A DNA stretch of 64,000 bases from Kaistella chaponensis. GTDB taxonomy: Bacteria; Bacteroidota; Bacteroidia; Flavobacteriales; Weeksellaceae. Numbering within the stretch: position 1 is the stretch's first letter; each line of letters opens with the position of its first letter. Made by a program: the position numbers and the translations under genes. Below the pieces are notes generated by a model. The model was not told the DNA's origin. It made no database searches and saw nothing but the letters and a program-made list of their open reading frames with translations. This document shows positions 35,812 through 42,332 of the stretch, one piece after another. The DNA lies in NCBI RefSeq assembly GCF_900156725.1, contig NZ_FTOI01000008.1:62001-126000 (forward strand), in the 5' to 3' direction.

Positions 35812-37077
35812 TTATTTTTTAATCAAGTTGAAATTTAAAATTGGCCTAAAATATCCTCCCCATTTTCCAGTCCATCCTTCAAAATTTAAACGATCATCAA
35901 AAATATTAATTCTTAAAATTTCCTCAAAAAGGGTTAAAAATCTTGCGCCATCCTTAACTATGCCAAAATTAATTATAAGAGTTCCATCATTTAGTAAATT
36001 ACCAGGAATAATACATTCTGCCTTGAAAAGACCACTGCTTATATTTTTTTGTGGTGTTAACACTGTGAATATGTGTTCAGTGGTACTATGAAATGTTAAA
36101 TTTAAGTTTATGTTTTCTAAGTCAGATAATGCGTAGAATTCAAATTCTAATTTAAATTCTGTTGAAGTTTTTATTGGACCTTTACTTTGAGTTACAACGT
36201 TCGCTTTTAATAATTTTATGAATTCATTTCCAATTGCTTTTTCTAAATTTTCAGCTTCATAAGATTCTAAATTAGAGCTTTCTTTACCCTTTAAATAATA
36301 ATTATCTATAATATCTAAAGTGTTTCCTTGGGCTAAAAGCTTGCCGTTTTCAAGCATAATAGATTTGTTACATAAACTTTTTAAAGCTACCATATTATGA
36401 CTCACAAACAAAATCGTTCTTCCTTCTCCTTTCGTTACATCGCCCATTTTTCCCAAACATTTTTTTTGGAACTCAGCATCTCCAACTGCCAAAACTTCAT
36501 CTACAATCAGGATTTCAGATTCTAAATGCGCCGCAACTGCAAATGCGAGACGAACATACATTCCAGAAGAATATCTTTTTACAGGCGTGTCGATATATCT
36601 TTCAACTCCAGAAAAATCTACAATTTCATCAAATTTTCGCGTGATTTCTTTTTTGGTCATTCCGAGGATTGCACCATTTAAATAAATGTTTTCACGTCCC
36701 GTCATTTCTGGGTGAAAACCAGTTCCTACTTCCAACAAACTCGCAATTCTACCTTTGGTATATATTTTTCCGGTGGTTGGTTTGGTTACTTTACTTAAAA
36801 TTTTCAGCAACGTGGATTTTCCAGCGCCATTTCTACCAATAATTCCTACTGCATCTCCTTGTTCGATCTCAAAATTAATGTCTTGTAGCGACCAAACATA
36901 ATCAGATGAACCTTTGGAACTTCTATCATTGGCTTCTCCAATTTTTAGATAAGGATCTTCATTCCCACGTATCTTGTGCCAAAATCGGTTGAGATCGTGG
37001 GTCAATGTTCCCGTTCCTACTTGTCCGAGACGGTATTGTTTAGAAATATTTTCTGCTTTGATTGCAAGGTTGCTCAT
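35812..37077 (-). CDS. wzt: polysaccharide ABC transporter ATP-binding protein with C-terminal glycan-recognition domain
   Basis: A 421-residue Wzt. The ATPase domain covers residues 1-265: Walker A GRNGAGKST at 81-89, signature YSSGMYVRLAFA at 169-180, Walker B ILIVDEVLAVGD at 189-200, and the H-loop SHN at 226-228. Residues about 275-421 form a beta-rich C-terminal domain like those that bind the end of O-antigen chains. It pairs with the permease 2 bases upstream. The DNA for the C-terminal part looks much more A+T-rich than that for the ATPase part, suggesting mosaic origin. Confidence 0.93.
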   Translation of the reverse strand: MSNLAIKAENISKQYRLGQVGTGTLTHDLNRFWHKIRGNEDPYLKIGEANDRSSKGSSDYVWSLQDINFEIEQGDAVGIIGRNGAGKSTLLKILSKVTKPTTGKIYTKGRIASLLEVGTGFHPEMTGRENIYLNGAILGMTKKEITRKFDEIVDFSGVERYIDTPVKRYSSGMYVRLAFAVAAHLESEILIVDEVLAVGDAEFQKKCLGKMGDVTKGEGRTILFVSHNMVALKSLCNKSIMLENGKLLAQGNTLDIIDNYYLKGKESSNLESYEAENLEKAIGNEFIKLLKANVVTQSKGPIKTSTEFKLEFEFYALSDLENINLNLTFHSTTEHIFTVLTPQKNISSGLFKAECIIPGNLLNDGTLIINFGIVKDGARFLTLFEEILRINIFDDRLNFEGWTGKWGGYFRPILNFNLIKK

Positions 37078-37079
37078 AT

Positions 37080-37940
37080 TTAAACGGTGTCTATAAATGA
37101 TTTTTCGGATTTATTGAAAATGACGATGCCTACAAATAAAACAACAGTAATAAATGCAAAACTCATTAACAATCTTGTTACATTAAAATCTCCAGAACCA
37201 ATAAAACCATATTTGAAACATTCGAAGATGGGTGTTAAAGGATTCAAGTCTGCTAAATAACCGTAATGTCCTAATTGTTTTTTTACCATTGAAGTAGGTA
37301 AAATTACGGGTGTAAACCACATGAATAAACTTACCCCGAAACCTAATAAGAGCGATAAATCCCGGTATTTCGTGGTGAGCGAGGAAAATATCATACCCAA
37401 TCCTAAAGCAAATAAGGCAAGAAATATAATGAGAACTGGGGAAAAGAACGCCCAATAATTAGGAAGAACTTGATCTTTATAAATGAAATATCCCAAAACA
37501 ATAAAAAACAATAAGAGTTGGATGCTCAACCGCATAAAACTGGAGATAATCGTAGAAATTGGGGTAACTAATCGCGGGAAATAGACTTTACCAAAAATCC
37601 CCGCATTTCCGGTGAAAACATTAGAAACACTAAGCATTGTTGTGCTAAAATATCCCCAAAGTGTATTTCCAGCTAGATAAAACAAAACGGGCGGAATACC
37701 ATCAGTCGGTAATTTGGCGATTCCTCCAAACACAAAAGTAAAAACAATGGTCGTCATGATCGGATTGATGAAAAACCAAAGCGGTCCCAAAATCGTTTGC
37801 TTAAAAGACGAAATGAAGTCTCTCTTTACAAACATGAAAACCAAATCGCGGTATTGCCATACCTCTTTTAAATTGAGTTTGAATAGGGAATGGTCGGACT
37901 CTATAACATTGGTCCATTCTTGTTGTTGAGTTTCGGTCAT
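37080..37940 (-). CDS. wzm: polysaccharide ABC transporter permease
   Basis: An ABC-2 type permease of 286 residues from the preferred start MTETQQQEW, with six hydrophobic segments after an amphipathic region. DLVFMFVKRDFISSFKQTILGPLWFFINP is the family entry block (residues about 30-60). It moves undecaprenyl-linked glycan across the inner membrane with Wzt. A longer start at 37964 adds eight residues, but that ATG falls in a -7 promoter box (37960-37967), so 37940 is preferred. Confidence 0.92.
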   Translation of the reverse strand: MTETQQQEWTNVIESDHSLFKLNLKEVWQYRDLVFMFVKRDFISSFKQTILGPLWFFINPIMTTIVFTFVFGGIAKLPTDGIPPVLFYLAGNTLWGYFSTTMLSVSNVFTGNAGIFGKVYFPRLVTPISTIISSFMRLSIQLLLFFIVLGYFIYKDQVLPNYWAFFSPVLIIFLALFALGLGMIFSSLTTKYRDLSLLLGFGVSLFMWFTPVILPTSMVKKQLGHYGYLADLNPLTPIFECFKYGFIGSGDFNVTRLLMSFAFITVVLFVGIVIFNKSEKSFIDTV

Positions 37941-37959
37941 TAGTGTTTTGTATAAGTTT

Positions 37960-37992
37960 CGCAAAAATAGTGTTAATTAATGAATTTTCGAA
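37960..37992 (-). promoter_or_regulatory. internal promoter before wzm-wzt
   Basis: Minus-strand TATTTTTG at 37960-37967 matches TAnnTTTG, and TTTCG lies 19 bases upstream (about 37987-37991) as a -33-like element. Transcription would start near 37953, just before the ATG at 37940. It would allow export genes to be expressed apart from ugd. Confidence 0.45.
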
Positions 37993-38954
37993 ATGTCTGT
38001 TCTTGAGATCAATAACGATGTAATGAAAATAGGGATATACAAACGAATTTCGTACATAATTCCGGTGTAAATACACATTAATACATAAGGAATTGAAAAG
38101 ACATGAAAAAGGATAATGTTTCGTTTCGCATGCTGATCTTTTGCGATGATGATGGTAAAGAGAAAAAACACCATCCAAAACAAAAATCCCAAAATATTTT
38201 TTGGTTCTGAAAAATTCTGAAAAAGAAGATTTCCATCATTCGTGGTAAAACTTTCATGAAGAAACCTCATTCCGAAATAAACAGCGATGAAGGTAAGTGC
38301 AAGAATTAGAACAGGTTTGATCATTTCTTTTCTTAATCCATATTTGGAGTAAAGAAGAGTTGCTGCCAAAGAAATCGAAAGCGCAGAAGTTTCGCGGTTG
38401 AGCGTAGAAATCATTAAAATGACAACTAAAATGATCAGGTTAAAGTCGGAGTTTTTCTCCAGATATTTCAATAAAAAATAGAAAAACAGGACGATCAGAA
38501 AATAGCTGGAAACATCATAAGGAACAATCACAAACTGCGTAATTGCCATTGCAAAAACCGCAACAGAAACAAGTAGGATTTTCTCCGAATTGGTGGCAAT
38601 GAAGTTTTTAGTTTCTGTGATGAAAAGCAATAGCGCCGCACTCAAAACCAGAAAAATGGTATTTAAAATATAAAAAGACAGATACATTTGCGGCTCCGAA
38701 CGGGATTCTAAAAATCTAAACTTAAAAATTGAATAGTCAATATTTAAAGTAGATAATGTTTCATAAATCCAAAAGATCAAATAGCCACTTAAAATTCGGT
38801 ATTGGTAAATTCCAGAGTGAAATTGCTTGGAGAAATCGGCGTAGTTTAAAATTTTTGAAGAGTAAATATTGCCAAACGAAAAATAGATAAAACTGTTGAC
38901 TGTAAAAGCCAAAAGCATGATGAATAGAAGTTTGGAAAATAAATTTAGTTTCAA
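37977..38954 (-). CDS. polytopic membrane protein of unknown function in the polysaccharide operon
   Basis: I do not recognise this 325-residue protein. It has roughly nine or ten hydrophobic segments, a loop after the first one with YADFSKQFHSGIYQYR, and a NRETS motif near the middle. The layout recalls GT-C glycosyltransferases or DUF-type membrane proteins encoded beside O-antigen genes, but no catalytic motif is clear. A Wzy polymerase is less likely because the locus exports by Wzm/Wzt. It lies between ugd (35-base gap) and wzm. Confidence 0.75.
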   Translation of the reverse strand: MKLNLFSKLLFIMLLAFTVNSFIYFSFGNIYSSKILNYADFSKQFHSGIYQYRILSGYLIFWIYETLSTLNIDYSIFKFRFLESRSEPQMYLSFYILNTIFLVLSAALLLFITETKNFIATNSEKILLVSVAVFAMAITQFVIVPYDVSSYFLIVLFFYFLLKYLEKNSDFNLIILVVILMISTLNRETSALSISLAATLLYSKYGLRKEMIKPVLILALTFIAVYFGMRFLHESFTTNDGNLLFQNFSEPKNILGFLFWMVFFLFTIIIAKDQHAKRNIILFHVFSIPYVLMCIYTGIMYEIRLYIPIFITSLLISRTDISKIH

Positions 38955-38989
38955 AATAGCATTGGAATTTAGCGTTTTTCTAAAAAAAA

Positions 38990-40300
38990 TTATCCTAAAG
39001 TTTTCCGGCCGATTGATTTGTAAAAAAATCCTTTGTCTTCAATCTGCTCCAAAGGAAACATATTTCTACCATCGAAAATGGCTTTGTTGTTCATTTTTTC
39101 TGCCATTATTTCAAAGTTCGGATTTTTAAATTCGCTCCATTCTGTGGCAATTAATAAGCAATCTGCATTTTCTAGCGCGGAATACATATCTTTAGAATAC
39201 GCTATTTTATCGCCGAGAAGTTTCCGTACATTTTCTTCTGCAATCGCGTCGTAAGCAGAAATTGTGGCGCCTTTTTCTAATAATTTTTCAATATTGTCTA
39301 AAGAAGAAGCTTCTCGAATATCATCGGTATTTGCTTTGAAAGCCAATCCCCAAACCGCAATTTTTTTACCCTGAAGATTTCCGCCAAAATATTTTTCGAT
39401 TTCGGAAACCAGAATTACTTTTTGGGCCTGGTTCACATTTTCGGTCGCTTCTAAAATCTGAAAATCAAAGTCTTCCTGTTTTCCTGATTTGATCAAGGCT
39501 TTCACATCTTTCGGGAAACAACTTCCGCCGTAACCGATTCCCGGGAAAAGAAAACGATGTCCAATTCTGTCGTCGGAACCCATTCCCAAACGAACTTTAT
39601 CTACATCTGCGCCTACTTTTTCGCAATAATTGGCGATTTCGTTCATGAAAGTAATTTTCACCGCCAAAAAAGAATTGGAAGCATATTTGGTGAGTTCCGA
39701 AGATTTCTCATCCATGAAAATAATAGGAATTCCGGTATTGGTAAAGGGTTGATAAATTTTGGCAATAATTTCTTTCGCACGTTCAGATTCGCTTCCTACA
39801 ATTACTCTTGCCGGATTCATGGAATCTTCTACAGCAAAACCTTCGCGCAAAAATTCCGGATTAGAAACGACATCGAAAGGGATTTTTGTTTTTGCAGCAA
39901 TTGTTTCCCGAACTTTATCGGCAGTTCCCACAGGAACGGTGGATTTGTTCACAATCACTTTATAGTCGGTCAATAACTCTCCAATTTGATTAGAAACGGA
40001 AAGAACATAAGACAAATCCGCAGAACCATCTTCTCCAGGTGGAGTTGGTAAAGCCAAATAAATCACTTCACTTTCTTCAAGCGCCTCCTTTAATTCGGTG
40101 GTAAAAAATAACCTTTGAGCCTGAATATTTCGCAGAAACATTTCTTCAAGTCCCGGTTCGTAAATCGGAACGGATCCCTGTTTCATGGCTTCTACCTTTT
40201 TTGCATCGATATCAACGCAGTAAACGGTGTTGCCTAATTCTGCCAAAGTAGTTCCGGTAACCAATCCTACATAACCTGTCCCAACAATCGTAATATTCAA
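38990..40300 (-). CDS. ugd: UDP-glucose 6-dehydrogenase
   Basis: A 436-residue NAD-dependent dehydrogenase that oxidises UDP-glucose to UDP-glucuronate in two steps. The N-terminal Rossmann motif is ITIVGTGYVGLVTG-like, VNKSTVPVGT follows, then NPEFLREG, and the catalytic cysteine lies in GYGGSCFPKD. It is the first gene of the long minus-strand operon and has a -7 box at 40324-40331. With the downstream AsnB it points to uronate or uronamide residues in the glycan. Confidence 0.94.
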   Translation of the reverse strand: MNITIVGTGYVGLVTGTTLAELGNTVYCVDIDAKKVEAMKQGSVPIYEPGLEEMFLRNIQAQRLFFTTELKEALEESEVIYLALPTPPGEDGSADLSYVLSVSNQIGELLTDYKVIVNKSTVPVGTADKVRETIAAKTKIPFDVVSNPEFLREGFAVEDSMNPARVIVGSESERAKEIIAKIYQPFTNTGIPIIFMDEKSSELTKYASNSFLAVKITFMNEIANYCEKVGADVDKVRLGMGSDDRIGHRFLFPGIGYGGSCFPKDVKALIKSGKQEDFDFQILEATENVNQAQKVILVSEIEKYFGGNLQGKKIAVWGLAFKANTDDIREASSLDNIEKLLEKGATISAYDAIAEENVRKLLGDKIAYSKDMYSALENADCLLIATEWSEFKNPNFEIMAEKMNNKAIFDGRNMFPLEQIEDKGFFYKSIGRKTLG

Positions 40301-40323
40301 AATTTAAGTTTTTTAAAGTCTGG

Positions 40324-40331
40324 CAAAGATA
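40324..40331 (-). promoter_or_regulatory. -7 promoter box of the ugd-led polysaccharide operon
   Basis: Minus-strand TATCTTTG is a good TAnnTTTG match, 24 bases before the ugd start. The -33 element is poor, which may mean weak or activator-dependent transcription. It is divergent from the rimP promoter. Confidence 0.5.
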
Positions 40332-40380
40332 AATAATTTATTGTTTGATGCGGAAGTGCATTTAATGACTGTAAAAGGTA

Positions 40381-40399
40381 TTTTGCTAATTTAGCAAAA
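40381..40399. promoter_or_regulatory. perfect 19-base palindrome over the rimP -33 region
   Basis: TTTTGCTAA and TTAGCAAAA flank a single T: nine paired bases with a one-base centre and no T-run, so it is not a terminator. It covers the -33 element of the rimP promoter and lies between two divergent promoters. It is a candidate protein-binding site, with no regulator identified. Confidence 0.45.
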
Positions 40400-40412
40400 A
40401 GTTGTATCTTTG
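40382..40412 (+). promoter_or_regulatory. promoter of the rimP-nusA-infB operon
   Basis: TTTG at 40382-40385 and TATCTTTG at 40405-40412 with a 19-base spacer give an almost ideal Bacteroidota promoter. Transcription would start near 40419, giving a leader of about 60 bases before the preferred rimP start. Confidence 0.7.
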
Positions 40413-40434
40413 CATCGGAATTACGGAAAAAATG

Positions 40435-40462
40435 AAAAGGCCTTCGCAAGAATGCCTTTTTT
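40435..40462 (+). terminator. terminator-like leader hairpin before rimP
   Basis: AAAAGGC (40435-40441) pairs with GCCTTTT (40454-40460); an inner CTT/AAG stem extends it with a three-base bulge, and a run of six T follows (40457-40462). It lies between the promoter and rimP, so it would act as an early attenuator and not as an end-of-gene terminator. Confidence 0.55.
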
Positions 40463-40481
40463 CGTAAAGCAAATTAAGGAT

Positions 40482-40949
40482 ATGGAATTTAGAAAGCAAA
40501 TAGAAGAATTACTCAATACTTTTCTCGCAAGCCGAGAAGATTTATATTTAATCGATCTGAAAATTTCTGCAGCCGATGCAATCACCGTAATCCTCGATGG
40601 AGACAACGGAGTTACTTTGCAGGATTGTTTAGATGCAAGTCGCGCGATTGAAAATAACATGGATCGTGAAGAACATGATTTTTCGCTTCAGGTGATGAGC
40701 TCCGGGTTGAGTGAGCCATTGGTTACGCCGAGACAATTTAGAAAAAATATCGGTCGCGAACTGGAGATTTTATTGGCAGATTCTAAAGAAATTGAAGGAG
40801 AACTTACCAAAGTTGAAGACGATAAAATCACTTTAATTTTGAAATATAGAAAACCCAAAGAAGTGGGCAAAGGAAAAGTAGATGTAGTGGAAGAAAGAGA
40901 AATTCCCTACACCGAGATCAAGAAAGCACTTGTTGCAGTAAAATTTTAA
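40482..40949 (+). CDS. rimP: ribosome maturation factor RimP
   Basis: A 155-residue RimP, needed for 30S subunit maturation. The N-terminal domain (about 1-80) includes DGDNGVTLQDCLDASRAIE and the family block VMSSGLSEPL, followed by the small SH3-like C-terminal domain. The start MEFRKQIEELL at 40482 is chosen because in-frame upstream starts (TTG 40410, ATG 40452) fall in the promoter or the leader hairpin. It leads the conserved rimP-nusA-infB order, 62 bases before nusA. Confidence 0.93.
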   Translation: MEFRKQIEELLNTFLASREDLYLIDLKISAADAITVILDGDNGVTLQDCLDASRAIENNMDREEHDFSLQVMSSGLSEPLVTPRQFRKNIGRELEILLADSKEIEGELTKVEDDKITLILKYRKPKEVGKGKVDVVEEREIPYTEIKKALVAVKF

Positions 40950-41011
40950 TTAAAAACAATGACGTGGTTTCCCAATCACTCATTATTCATCACTTATAAA
41001 AAAGAAGATAA

Positions 41012-42259
41012 ATGGACGGATTAGCATTGATTGAAGCATTTGGCGATTTCAAAGAAGATAAAAACATCAGCAAAATTGATCTGATGGCGATTATTGAAGA
41101 TTCATTGAAGACTTTATTAAGAAAAAGATTTGATTCTGACGATCATTTTGATGTGATTGTGAATCCAGATAAAGGAGATTTTCAGATATTTTTGAACAAA
41201 ACTATTGTTGCAGATGAAATGTCGGAAGATGATGACTTAGAAATTGAACTTTCGGAAGCCAAAAAAATCGATCCAACTTTTGAAGTAGGCGAAGATTTTA
41301 CGGTAGAAATTCCAATTGCACAATTAGGAAGAAGAAGTATTCTTACTTTGAAACAGATTTTGGCAACCAAACTTCAGGAACATAACAATGCTTATTTATA
41401 CGAACAATTCAAGGATAAAATTGGCGAGATTGTTGTAGGTGAAGTTCATCATATTCGTCACAAACACGTAATTTTGTTAGATGACGAGGATAACGAATTT
41501 ATTTTACCCAAAGAAAATCAGATTCCTTCAGACTTCTTCAAAAAAGGAGAAAATGTAAGAGCTATTGTAGAAAGCGTAGATTTTAAAGGTTCAAAACCAC
41601 AAATCATCGTTTCTAGAACTGCACCGAAATTTTTGGAGAAATTGCTAGAACTTGAAATTCCTGAAATCCAAGATGGAACGATTATTTTGAAAAAAGTAGT
41701 TCGTATTCCCGGAGAAAAAGCAAAAATCGCTGTAGATGCCTATGATGACCGAATAGATCCTGTTGGAGCTTGTGTTGGTGTAAAAGGTTCTAGAATTCAT
41801 GGCGTAGTTCGTGAGTTGAAAAATGAAAATATCGACGTGATTCAGTGGTCCAAAAACCCAGAAATTATGGTCAAAAGAGCTCTAGGAAATATCACCATTA
41901 ATAAAATTGATATTAATTTAGAAACCAACTATGCCATGGTTTATACGCCGGTAGAAGAAATTTCTCGCGTGATTGGTAAAGGTGGACAAAACATCCGATT
42001 AGCCTCTTGGTTAACAGGATTTGAAATTGATGTGCATAGAGAAGCAAGTGAAGACGATGATGTAGAATTAAAAGAATTTGGTGGTTCAGAAGATGGAGAC
42101 ATCGAACAGTGGATCATCGATGAGTTCACGAAAGTAGGTCTTACTACTGCAAAAAGCATTATAGATAAAGAAACCGATGCATTATTGAAAATGGTAGATC
42201 TTGAAGAAGAAACCATCGAAGAAGTAAAACAGATATTAAAAGCTGAATTTGAAGACTAA
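41012..42259 (+). CDS. nusA: transcription termination/antitermination factor NusA
   Basis: A 415-residue NusA. The N-terminal RNA-polymerase-binding domain (about 1-125) is followed by the S1 domain (about 130-200, GEIVVGEVHHIRHKHV) and two KH domains (about 200-345, with GVKGSRIHGVVREL and GKGGQNIRLAS). A short helical tail ends the protein; the acidic AR repeats of E. coli NusA are absent, as is usual outside Gammaproteobacteria. It binds RNA polymerase and nascent RNA, modulating pausing and termination. It may feed back on the leader hairpin upstream of rimP. Confidence 0.96.
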   Translation: MDGLALIEAFGDFKEDKNISKIDLMAIIEDSLKTLLRKRFDSDDHFDVIVNPDKGDFQIFLNKTIVADEMSEDDDLEIELSEAKKIDPTFEVGEDFTVEIPIAQLGRRSILTLKQILATKLQEHNNAYLYEQFKDKIGEIVVGEVHHIRHKHVILLDDEDNEFILPKENQIPSDFFKKGENVRAIVESVDFKGSKPQIIVSRTAPKFLEKLLELEIPEIQDGTIILKKVVRIPGEKAKIAVDAYDDRIDPVGACVGVKGSRIHGVVRELKNENIDVIQWSKNPEIMVKRALGNITINKIDINLETNYAMVYTPVEEISRVIGKGGQNIRLASWLTGFEIDVHREASEDDDVELKEFGGSEDGDIEQWIIDEFTKVGLTTAKSIIDKETDALLKMVDLEEETIEEVKQILKAEFED

Positions 42260-42332
42260 ACTTCAGAAAGGCTTACAAAGAAGTTAAAATAATTTAACTT
42301 TACCGAAATTTAAATAAAAGTATAAAATATAC

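Noticed and set aside
37801-38178. 125-codon minus-strand open frame across wzm and the membrane-protein gene
   Set aside because: Overlaps two well-supported genes in another frame; the sequence is His/Arg-rich and without recognisable motifs.
37977-38954. Wzy O-antigen polymerase
   Set aside because: Wzy enzymes belong to Wzx/Wzy pathways; this locus has Wzm/Wzt export and the protein lacks a large periplasmic loop typical of Wzy.
40410-40481. Upstream extension of rimP starting with TTG at 40410 or ATG at 40452
   Set aside because: The TTG overlaps the -7 promoter box and the ATG lies in the leader hairpin; starting at 40482 gives the normal RimP length and N-terminus.
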